Of a DNA stretch of 64,000 bases, positions 51,540 to 60,398 are shown piece by piece. Origin of the DNA: Flectonema sp. DT1601 (taxonomy: Eukaryota > Euglenozoa > Diplonemea > Diplonemida > Diplonemidae). Each line of letters begins with the position of its first letter. Positions within the stretch are counted from its first letter, which is position 1. The stretch lies in contig OZ025781.1 of assembly GCA_964019425.1 (NCBI GenBank), positions 124,001 to 188,000 of the forward strand, written 5' to 3'. Both the position numbers and the translations under genes were made by a program. The notes under the pieces are model-generated. The model worked only from the letters and a program-made list of their open reading frames with translations. It was not told the origin of the DNA and made no database searches.

Positions 51540-54194
51540 TTATAGCCTTCCATCCTGCGGTACTAACGAAGCACTCCCGGCATTAAAAAAAGAATCCTGA
51601 GTACGTTCCCCAAGTTCTTCATCTTTTTGCTCCTGAGATGCTTTTTCCTTTCTACAACAACACATGTAAACAATAACAATAACAACTATTACGACTACAA
51701 CAGAAATGATCGAAATCAGAAGTGTATTGCGAAGCTTCACATCGCTGTCATCACTGCTTGATGAACTCCTCGTTGGGGCCGCAGTAGCATTACTTTTCGC
51801 AGCTGGGGCTGTAGTAGGAGCAGTAGTTGTTGCTGGGGCCGTAGTGGGCGGGGCCGCAGTAGCATTACTTTTCGCAGCTGGGGCTGTAGTAGGAGCAGTA
51901 GTTGTTGCTGGGGCCGTAGTGGTCGCATTAGGTGAAACCACAACGGTACCTGGCACCTTGTAAGTTCCAGCCTCAAATTCCACCCAATTAGTTGAAGCAG
52001 TCGAACTGAGTGCAGCAGTTTGCTGAAGTATTTGCAACTCTGTTGCAGCTGAGAATGGAGGCCAGAAAGGCAACACATGATCAGCATAAACAGGAAGAAA
52101 TTCATCCGAAATAGATGTGCTCGGATCAGTGTAGAAAGCAGCTAAACTGAATGTCAGCGCGGCGTTAGTTCTCGTGATCGGTGTCAGTTGCTTGTTTACG
52201 TTGTTGTTGGCGGCGGCAGCAACCCAAGATTTCCACTCGAAAAATGGTCCATTTGTAGCAGAACTTACTCTGTGCTTTTCTCCAGATACACCACCAGCAG
52301 TTACAATTGTTACGGCCTTGGCCTTTCTAAGGAGCTTTATAGCATGAGAACAAGAACTACCACATGCTCCGAGTGATATAACTTTGATGGTTGCGAATCC
52401 CTTCGTAGGTTGATTGATTTGCTCATTCGCTGCAAAGGTACACTGAGCGTTCGCTGCAGAGTCCTTCAATGTAAATAGCGATTCAAAGAGAGAAACAACC
52501 TTTGGAACCACATACACTTCAGGTGATCCAGCAGCCCTGCTCTTCTTCGGAGCGTTGTTAAAGAGATCATTTAATTTAGCTTGTGCCTGCTGCGGGTTTG
52601 TACTGGCCAAAGGTTCGTTGTATAAGCTTTCCCCGGTAGAAATACGTAACACGTTGTAGTTTTCACCACCAACCACAACAGATTGTATCAAACTGACGTA
52701 TCCCTTAGTGAAGTCAGTGAGGTGGTATTCAAAAGCACCCTTAACAGCTGTAACACTTGCAGGTGAGACACGGAATTCACTTTTTGTTTTTGAGGCTTCT
52801 CTGAGTCCTGCAGGGTATTGGAGCTTCGGTGTCAAGTACTCAATCGCTGTAGAGTACAAGATAAGATATCCTCCACCGTTATCACGGAAGTCCAGGATCA
52901 ATTCTGTGATTCTCGGGGAAAACGCAATCGCATAATCATTGCAAGCCTCAATAACTTTTAAAAACCCGAAGAAGACTCTGGATTCAGCACAACCCTGTAA
53001 GTTGGTAACATTAGGGGAAAAGCTTTCCAGGTACAAGTACATTACTGGCTTTGCGTTGGTTTCGAATGAGCTGCACACAATATTCGGTTCATTGGTATTT
53101 TGTGGATATTGAGCAACTATCTTACCCTGATTCCAGAGATCTGAAGGAGCAAGCTGCTGAACTGATCTTTTGGACACGTGTTCCTGTTCCTTCTTTGCAG
53201 ATGCAGCCTTGTCAGCCTTGTCAGCGTTGTGAAGATCTCTCGCAATGTCTGAAAGTGGATTAGGAGGAAGGTTAGGTCCGGAGTTCACTTCAGGACTTTT
53301 ATGAATACCTGCCCTCTGATCAGCGATAGGAGGAATTGGTTTGTATGCCTCTCTGTTCTGCCTGATGTGAGTAATGTCGTTAGGGGTCACTGGTGCTTCC
53401 TGTACCTGAGCACCTCTCGCAGTCGCTGCTGGACGGTTACCAGCAACTATGACAGCGGTTGTTAACTGTCGGTCATCCCTTCCAGCGTAGATTGGAAGGG
53501 TGTGAGACGTACCAGCAACAGTTATTTGCATTGTGGTGGCCTGGTATCCAAATGAGGTTGAAGATATACCTGCAGTGTCAGGGTTGTTTAGGTATTCATT
53601 AAGGTCTGCGCCATTAGACTTCGAAGTGCCGTTGTCACCAAGCAACTTTGATAAAGAGGCCACTGCTGGCTGTCCGTTGATTGCAGTTACGACGTTGCCA
53701 ACCTGAACACTGCTCCACGTCTGTCCCTGAGAATAGGCAGCGAAAAGGGCATGGCGTTCCCTGATGAAAATAACCTGCTGTCCATTATCCATTCTGGTTC
53801 CGAATACAAAAGGAATAGATAACTCAGCAAAGTATCCCGATGGTGGAGTGTAAGAAGTATGCCCGTCTTGTAACTTTAAGAAGAGTTGAGCCATTGAAGC
53901 TTGAAATTGGAAATCACTATTCCACTGTTGAGTAGAGAACTGTTGAAGAGAACCCTTCAAGTTAACCTTTCCAATCACAGATGGGTCTGTTGATAGAGCG
54001 ATGTCAGTTCCTTGATAAAACTCAACCATCTCAAGCGCTGCTTTTGTCGCTTCCGTCACAGTTGCTTGATCCACCGGAACAGTGTTGTAACAGTCAAAGA
54101 TTTCACTAGCTCTGTAGTAGTAAAAGTTATCTATCAGCCGCCCCTGCAAACTACATTGCGACACCGCCAGCAGGTTTATCATTGAGAGTAACAT
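51540..54194 (-). CDS. S41 (CPAF-like) peptidase, type I membrane protein, array copy F (longest stalk)
   Basis: At 884 residues this is the longest copy. Domain order matches A, but the stalk is expanded by two copies of a 25-residue Thr/Ala/Pro repeat (APATTTAPTTAPAAKSNATA core; 75-base period starting near 51775 and 51850), a mucin-like spacer. The conserved glycine-rich motif reads FRDNGGG instead of RGNGGG. His112 (LQDGHTSYTPP) and the SLGACGSSCSH nucleophile region are kept. The tail ends SASLVPQDGRL, like copy E. The PDZ region has local changes (NNPDTAGISS). The start was chosen as for copy E. Confidence 0.85.
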   Translation of the reverse strand: MLLSMINLLAVSQCSLQGRLIDNFYYYRASEIFDCYNTVPVDQATVTEATKAALEMVEFYQGTDIALSTDPSVIGKVNLKGSLQQFSTQQWNSDFQFQASMAQLFLKLQDGHTSYTPPSGYFAELSIPFVFGTRMDNGQQVIFIRERHALFAAYSQGQTWSSVQVGNVVTAINGQPAVASLSKLLGDNGTSKSNGADLNEYLNNPDTAGISSTSFGYQATTMQITVAGTSHTLPIYAGRDDRQLTTAVIVAGNRPAATARGAQVQEAPVTPNDITHIRQNREAYKPIPPIADQRAGIHKSPEVNSGPNLPPNPLSDIARDLHNADKADKAASAKKEQEHVSKRSVQQLAPSDLWNQGKIVAQYPQNTNEPNIVCSSFETNAKPVMYLYLESFSPNVTNLQGCAESRVFFGFLKVIEACNDYAIAFSPRITELILDFRDNGGGYLILYSTAIEYLTPKLQYPAGLREASKTKSEFRVSPASVTAVKGAFEYHLTDFTKGYVSLIQSVVVGGENYNVLRISTGESLYNEPLASTNPQQAQAKLNDLFNNAPKKSRAAGSPEVYVVPKVVSLFESLFTLKDSAANAQCTFAANEQINQPTKGFATIKVISLGACGSSCSHAIKLLRKAKAVTIVTAGGVSGEKHRVSSATNGPFFEWKSWVAAAANNNVNKQLTPITRTNAALTFSLAAFYTDPSTSISDEFLPVYADHVLPFWPPFSAATELQILQQTAALSSTASTNWVEFEAGTYKVPGTVVVSPNATTTAPATTTAPTTAPAAKSNATAAPPTTAPATTTAPTTAPAAKSNATAAPTRSSSSSDDSDVKLRNTLLISIISVVVVIVVIVIVYMCCCRKEKASQEQKDEELGERTQDSFFNAGSASLVPQDGRL

Positions 54195-55140
54195 TTTATT
54201 TAGAAAACTGATGATGAGAAGTTGTGGATTCATCGTATTGACTGGATGGGTAACTATTTGTGGTATCGACTTAGTACGAATATCTGTGTTGATGTCCTGG
54301 AAAAGAAAAGTATCAATCAATTTAGTGACTAACATTAAAAAACCAACACAGCCCAGCAGGTAGCTGTCGGGATAACGGAGTTAGTTGTTCAACGCCTGGG
54401 CTCCCTGTTGAGGGAAGTCATCCGGCAATCGAGTTGTTTACTTGCATCCCAGTGTTATCGAAACAAACGAAATTTATCTTTACGGTGTGAAGTCGCTTGA
54501 ACAATATAAAATATTACTCAGAAAATGTCGGGAAGACGACAAATTCTGATCAAAAAAAAAGAAGAGGGATTTTATTTTCTTCGTATCTTTTTTCTTTATT
54601 CCCTTCGCAGTGCAATTAATACGACGACTACTTGTACGATGGGCAATCGTGTTCAATCCAAGGCGATTGTTCAAAAGGTTTTCACGGCAATTCAGTACTG
54701 GTTCCCTGCTTGTGATGTCATTCTCAGACATCTATTTCTTTTCTGTTGACAGTTCCCTTAAGAGAGGAGCAAAAGAGAAAGCAAAAAAGGTTTCAGAAAA
54801 ACACGAAAATGAAAACAACAACTGTTGTACGGTTCCCAAAGTTGCCGATAGCAGCAGCTTTTCGTGCCTTTTTTCCCCTCCTCCGCCTTCAGTTTCTTTT
54901 GATTTGTGTTCCACTAACTACTGACTACCTCACAGTAGCAAGTGAAAAGCTAATGAAATTATAGCAATAAAGGACAGACAGAGAGTAACCTCCCATCTAA
55001 CCGTTGTTCTATACGCAAGTTAATGGTCTAGAATAGTAGAGAAACCAAATGAGAGTTTTATGGAATGAATTCGTGGAAGAGATGTCACCAAGGATGTGGA
55101 AACGTTTGTCGAGTTACGTTTTCTCTCTTAAATTCTCAGT
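54195..55140. repeat. 5' module of copy F, right edge of the array
   Basis: It matches 26653-27605 along its length: leader, acceptor ending at 54297, stem-loop, one MGNEL unit whose first codons are altered, then GACAGACAGAGAGTAACCTC and GTTCTATACGCAAGTTAATG. The array is therefore flanked by the same module at both ends. Confidence 0.7.
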
Positions 55141-56217
55141 TAGTGCGATTCTTTTTCTTTTTTTTTATTTTTCTTGTTTTTCGTTCTCTTTTTTTTTTCC
55201 CCTACGAGAAATCTCGAGTCGAGCATATAACTAGAGCGGTGGTCAAAACCCTCAAGAGAAATTTATAAGGAGAACATTTTTCATGTTGGGTTGTTTCGAG
55301 TAGTTAGAATTTTCACAACTTATTTTTGTGGTTTCCCTTATTTTTTTTTTTTTTTTTTTTTTCGGAGATCACTTTCTTCAAAGACGGATATGAAAGAAAC
55401 ATCAAAACAAAAACCATTCAGACATTTACTTCAGACCATTGCTGCAGTAAAAGTTTAGCAACAAACAAGAAAAACAAAACAAAAAAAACCACTCAGTCAC
55501 ACAATCCGAATAGTATCTCCTCTGCAAAAAAACAAGGGGAAAAAAAAAAAAGAAAAAAAAATGTATCATTTAGTATAATATTATGGTATCATTTATTTGT
55601 AACCAGTAACAGTAGTAACTTTATAATACCAAAGCAATAAGGTATAAACTGAAAAAAAAAAAAAAAAACTGAGCTTTCCTTTTAGAACAGCAGCTAAAAA
55701 AGCAAAGATAATGTATTCTCTCGTACATAACTAAAATAATGTTAATACGAGTATCCAGAATGTAGTTCGGGGGCCAAGTTGAACACCCCGTGCAGTCAGT
55801 TACGGAGAATGTAAATTTCTTTTCTTCTTTTCAGTTTTCCGTTATCGTATTTTGAAAGAAGGGGGAAATTTGATACTGCATTTAAGATTGAGAAAAACAA
55901 CAAAAAACGTTCTTTATTTTAATTTTCTGAGGGGGAAACTTAGGTCTTGTGAGTCAGACAGTATGAAATGTTGTCAACGTCCCCTCTCAGTACAATGCGC
56001 TCTACTTCATCCTGACAAGTTCTCCCTTGTGAGTGCATCCCTCTGCCTTCCCTGCAAAGAAGGTACGTTTGTAGACTTAAACACAGAGAGCCGTTGCGTC
56101 AGACTAAACTAAAAGCATCTATCTGCGTTTAAATAAAAAAAAATAAAAAAGTTAACGCTAAAATTATAACGACAAAAAAAAAAACGTTCTGATGACAAAG
56201 AAAATAAAAGGTTTCCT
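55141..56217. other. Intergenic spacer right of the S41 array
   Basis: It holds homopolymer and pyrimidine-rich stretches and no supported gene. A frame at 55852-56112 has no recognisable content. It would include the 3' UTR of the DUF3431 gene next door. Confidence 0.45.
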
Positions 56218-58036
56218 TCAAACTGCTTCTTTCTCCTCCTCAACATGGGAATCACGGGTTGCGAACCTCAGGAACAGTTCAGTACCCTTCTTCATGGTAG
56301 CAGTAAATAGTAAATTGATGTATATTTTAACTGGTCGATTTGCCCTTATAAAATACAACCTTATAATAACAACGACGAGTAACAACGCGAGAGAGACAAA
56401 AGCAGTATTCCACTCACCAGTCTTCCGATTGTTATATTCCGTATCATCTGGGGTGCTGTATTTCAGAAGGACATAAATATTGTCGGAGGGACTTACCGTG
56501 TCGATGGTAAGCTGATTTGGTTCACCAAAAATAGTGTGCCAATAAAATTCAAGAAATTTTAAATGTAAAATAACTAAAGGAGTAGTCAACTCTCTCACGT
56601 ACCCGACATTCATCGGGTCTATTTCATAAACGGACTTAGCAGGGACTACGAAATCACTTGTTGCGAAACCCTGACCAGCTGCTTTGAAAGGTGACTCTTT
56701 TGGCCAGGACCTAACCATCACCGGACGTGCATGTGGTCTGGCGAATTTTCCAGCAGGAAAATAACCTTTTCGTTCTCTGCTTTTCAAGGCTGCGTATAAG
56801 ATATCAGTCGCGGATATCTTTATTAAACCAGATACGAATACAAACACATCAGATTGTAAGTCACGATGATCAGCTCCATTTACATCATCAAGACCATAAT
56901 GAGCCATAAATCTCGAATATCCTTCTGTGTGACTACACGGAGCACCTCCAACAAAAAGGTTCACGTTGACAGAACCGTATGGACAGTTGTATGTTGGCTG
57001 ACGAATCCAAACACCAAAAGTACTACCGAGTGATGTCGATAAGATTGACTCGATGATGTTTGACGTCATCAGTTCTGTTGGATCACTTCCAAAGACGACT
57101 GTAATTCTAATCTCATCTTTTGGTGCCGATGGAAACATCCACCAGCCTTCAGAGTCGTGAAAAAATTGCCTTCCAGAAGTTGGCCATCTCAATAACGGTT
57201 TTGTTAACCGAGGCTTCTTCTTAGCACCAGTACAAGTACCAGCTGGGTATAAGGTTTTTGACGTCGTGTTAATATTTGGATCTTCACCAAGGATGTATCC
57301 CCAAGTGAACTCCAAATCGAACGCGTCCAGTTCACAAAACTTTTTATTCTTTAACAACTTCTTTTGAGGAGACAACTCCCAACAGCGTTTCGTAAAACTT
57401 TTCTGATCTCATTCCGATCAACTTCTGTAATATCGTGAATTGCCCCCCCATAAACCCATTGAATACTGACGGAGCTGGAAGTAACGGATGAAGGCTGCTC
57501 CTTTTCCATCTTGTTTCAAAGCCATACTTCTCAATCCGAGCAGGAATACTCGGCTGGTAAATCCAACCGAGAGAAGCGTATCGACCAGTTTGAGATGCGC
57601 AGAGAATCGACTGCTGAATAAGTGAATGGATATCATCAGTTTGATGCCATGCTTCAAGATGTCCGTGAATGAATGTAACAAACTCCCCAGTTGGTTTTTT
57701 TGGAATTGACATATCAGCCAAGTAAGTTGAGTACCCAACTGACTCTCTACAACAAGCAGCGATCGCACATTTCTTTCGTCGTCCCCACACAGTGTACCCG
57801 ATGCTTACTAAATACTCAACAGTTCTGAAATCACTTCCTCCAATTACAACTAACGATTTCACTTCATCACTAACGTCCAACCTTCCCCAAATTCCATTTT
57901 CATTTGCATCCCAAGTCGCACCCATCCTTTCCAATAATGTTGCTATCGTGTTATTATTTCTCAGTAATTTAATCTTATGATCTAACATACTCTGACTACT
58001 AGCTAAGAGCGTTACCAACAGTAGAATTGATTGCAT
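56218..58036 (-). CDS. Double DUF3431-like membrane protein with a frame break
   Basis: This is a paralogue of the gene at 23710-25509. The first frame (58036-57344, 230 residues) has a signal peptide MQSILLLVTLLASSQS and a good DUF3431 pattern with FVTFIHGHLEAWHQ. The second frame (57375-56218) continues with FDLEFTWGYILG, the expected end of that domain, then a second domain with FVFVSGLI and LEFYWHTIFGEP, and a membrane helix (FVSLALLLVVVIIRLYFI) near its end. The frames overlap around 57344-57375 and differ by one base. Cause unknown: a fresh frameshift, a sequencing error or recoding. Unlike its N-anchored paralogue it would be a type I protein. A strong pyrimidine tract precedes the start. 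Confidence 0.7.
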
Positions 58037-58057
58037 AATTTTTGTAACCCACGATGT

Positions 58058-58093
58058 CTAATTGCAGGGAAATAAAAAAAAAAAAAAAAAAAA
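58058..58093 (-). promoter_or_regulatory. Putative splice acceptor before the second DUF3431 gene
   Basis: The minus strand reads a run of about 19 T, ATTTCCCTGCAATTAG, and the ATG follows 21 bases later. It is one of the clearest acceptor-like tracts in the window. Confidence 0.55.
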
Positions 58094-58293
58094 TTATTAA
58101 TTACGATTACGATTTACTGATCTTTTTTTTTCCTTTTTCCCTCAAATTCTATTTCTATAATAAAAAAAACATAAAAAACTCTAAAATAGTAAATAAAGTA
58201 ATATGTGGTACAGATTTCCTTAGAAAGGAAAAGATCTAATCGATTAAACAAAAGGTCACTTTTAAACGACTCAAAATAGAAGTTGTATTCCGT

Positions 58294-59367
58294 TTACATC
58301 ATCCTGTTTGGAATGTAGGAAGTGTTTTGTAGTCTGCGAAGTCCATCGTTCTCAACTTCAAGTGTTTTAATGTATTCAGACAACACTTGCTTCTCTCTCT
58401 CAATGACCGCGCAAGCCTTCGTCGCTTCGGCAAACTTCGTCCAATCAACTTTCATTGCCTGGCACCGTTCTTTCATTTTCTCGTAGCGGGATTCGAGTTT
58501 TCTGACTGAAGTTGCATCCGGTTGAGACAGCATGGAGGTGTCTATTGCGCGTCTTTTTTTACCACCGCCGTGGATGTGGGGATCGAGTGGACGGACTGGA
58601 TGGGTCTTCATAAGACCACCACTGTGAACTCTTTCAGAACAAATAGAACACATTCGACCTCTACAAAGTGTACAAACAACTTCAGCAGGTCGTTGAAGAC
58701 AATCTTCACACAGAGGTCGAGTACCAAGTGGTGCGATTGTTGCTGTTTGTGTTTGATGTTGGACGTCATCTTGAGCAGACAGCTCTTGTTGGATTCGAAG
58801 GCGTTCTGCCTCAGCGTACTCTGACAACATGTTGTCTCTATCTTTGATTGCTGATGTTGTTAGATGCTGTGATTTTACGATAGTCTCAGCCAATGCTGTT
58901 ACTTCTTCTTGAGTGCTGTGTTCTTTTGATTTAAATATCTGAAGCTCAAGTTCGTGACGAGACTCCATTTGTTTCATTCTGTCATTAGCAGCCTCCACTG
59001 CTTCATGAATACCTCTTTTGACTAAAAGTTGCTCAAGTCTGGCACTTGCGATTTCCGCATCTTTGCGTGCAGTTGCTGCCAGCAGTCCAAGATTCTCAAT
59101 AAGCCCAACTGCGAGTAAATTTGTTCCCTTGAATTGCGTAGACGAAGGCGTCCAAATGCAACCAAACGGCATCAGCATTTCATTATCGTTTGGGAACATG
59201 GATATTTTTTGAAGGTGTCTTCCGTGCTTCAAGTTCGATACCGTGACAGGTTGATTTTCAAGACCAGCTGCTCCCAAAGGGGAGCCCCTGGTTAGAATAT
59301 TACGATCTAAAGTCGCAGAAGTAAGCCCAACATTAACAACAGGGTACTCAACATCAACAACAGCCAT
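58294..59367 (-). CDS. B-box zinc finger coiled-coil protein
   Basis: The protein has 357 residues. Residues 1-105 carry no known domain. About 105-205 is a coiled coil (ASARLEQLLVKRGIHEAVEA, then MESRHELELQIFKSKEH). About 225-265 is a B-box with the ligands in LCEDCLQRPAEVVCTLCRG, RMCSICSERVHSG and MKTHPVRPLD. A second coiled coil follows (RKLESRYEKMKERCQ, then REKQVLSEYIKTLEVEN). There is no RING, so it is not a standard TRIM ligase; a scaffold or cytoskeletal role is possible (inference). The RT element ends only about 15 bases upstream of the ATG, so its original 5' flank and acceptor have been displaced. Confidence 0.8.
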   Translation of the reverse strand: MAVVDVEYPVVNVGLTSATLDRNILTRGSPLGAAGLENQPVTVSNLKHGRHLQKISMFPNDNEMLMPFGCIWTPSSTQFKGTNLLAVGLIENLGLLAATARKDAEIASARLEQLLVKRGIHEAVEAANDRMKQMESRHELELQIFKSKEHSTQEEVTALAETIVKSQHLTTSAIKDRDNMLSEYAEAERLRIQQELSAQDDVQHQTQTATIAPLGTRPLCEDCLQRPAEVVCTLCRGRMCSICSERVHSGGLMKTHPVRPLDPHIHGGGKKRRAIDTSMLSQPDATSVRKLESRYEKMKERCQAMKVDWTKFAEATKACAVIEREKQVLSEYIKTLEVENDGLRRLQNTSYIPNRMM

Positions 59368-59379
59368 TGGGTAGTTATT

Positions 59380-59648
59380 TAGTTAGTATCATTAATTTTA
59401 GAACAGAAAAGTGAGAATAAGAAAAGTAGAGATCAATAAAAGAAAAGTATTCATTTCTGCAGTTTCCTAACATCAAAGGGTAATAGAATATGTAGTTTCA
59501 GGCCTTAATCTTATACTACTTGTCCCTTTTTAGGCCTTCATCAGTAAGTTCTAAGGGACTTCATTCTATGTTGAAGTTGCTATCGTTCAAAGATAAAAAT
59601 CCATCGGAGCTCGCCAGGATAGGGCTAGCAATGTTTATTTGCTTTTGC
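59380..59648 (-). mobile_element. 3' UTR of the Penelope-like RT element
   Basis: It follows the Josephin-like ORF and has a near-identical partner at 28055-28262. The shared part ends at the same base on the 3' side in both, which marks the element's 3' terminus. No long poly(A) is seen. Confidence 0.55.
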
Positions 59649-60398
59649 TCAATTTGAATTTTTGACGTCTGGTCGTTTCACTATTACAGTCGAGTTAATG
59701 GATGAGTCGTCATCCAATTTCCGTTTTACTTTATCATCGCATACCATCAAAGGTCCTATATTCGCAGGTGTCATTGTAACATCCATATCAGTCTGAGCTT
59801 TTAATGGTATCATATGGAAACTATATTCTGTAGTTTGGTACATCTTGTCAAAATGGTCGAAAGGGAGTCTTAAATCTTTTGTGCCTTTAAGAATGTCTCG
59901 GATGATCATGGACTCAAATGAGACTAGCGCAACAATAAAGTGAGTCATCCTTGTTTTCGCTTTATGCAGACTAAGTGCTGCGGCTGCTTCAGGATAATCG
60001 AAATCTGCAGGGTTAACGAAGTACTCAATTCTCCTGTTGAATTTAGTCATGCAAGCCATGTTAAGTACTTGTAGCGAGAACCAACCATCTGGTGATGGTT
60101 TATGCTCTGAGTTGTTCGGTTCTACTTTAAGAGATTCTTCATAAAATCGCTGTTGGTAGTTTTGCAGAAAACTGAAGTTAATTCTATCGATATATAAATG
60201 ATCTGCAATGAAGTTGAGCGCTGCCCATCCGCATTCTCCACCGAGAAGACCTTCTCCTGATGTTTGATGTAGGGATGGTGGAAATCGTTTATCCAAGGAA
60301 TGGCTTGTAGAGCCCGTATGGTTAATTGTATCCTTTTCGATGCTTAATGGGACTTTGTGACTAAACTTCTCAAAAGTAAGGTTGATACGTCGACGCAT
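59649..60398 (-). CDS. Josephin-like cysteine protease ORF of the RT element
   Basis: The protein has 249 residues from an ATG. The pattern follows ataxin-3-type Josephin domains: GGECGWAALNFIADHL (Cys56; compare the Josephin LCAQHCLN segment), DGWFSLQVLNMAC at 104-116 (compare DSGFFSIQVISNA), and MTHFIVAL with His153 (compare EHWFTVR). The third catalytic residue is not obvious. Josephin proteases cleave ubiquitin chains. The tail is basic (KVKRKLDDDSS). The ORF overlaps the end of the reverse transcriptase ORF by 55 bases in another frame, so it may be made by frameshifting or reinitiation. The family call is by eye and tentative. Confidence 0.5.
   Translation of the reverse strand: MRRRINLTFEKFSHKVPLSIEKDTINHTGSTSHSLDKRFPPSLHQTSGEGLLGGECGWAALNFIADHLYIDRINFSFLQNYQQRFYEESLKVEPNNSEHKPSPDGWFSLQVLNMACMTKFNRRIEYFVNPADFDYPEAAAALSLHKAKTRMTHFIVALVSFESMIIRDILKGTKDLRLPFDHFDKMYQTTEYSFHMIPLKAQTDMDVTMTPANIGPLMVCDDKVKRKLDDDSSINSTVIVKRPDVKNSN

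Noticed and set aside
30628-53263. Plus-strand 70-codon frames recurring opposite each S41 copy (30628, 35670, 39417, 47935, 53051)
   Set aside because: They are antisense to the invariant linker of the S41 coding sequence and repeat only because that linker is conserved.
55852-56112. 86-codon plus-strand frame with several cysteines
   Set aside because: There is no recognisable domain, it runs against the strand bias and it has no repeat partner in the window.
57418-57768. 116-codon alternative minus frame within the DUF3431 gene
   Set aside because: It is a shadow frame; the overlapping frame carries the family motifs.
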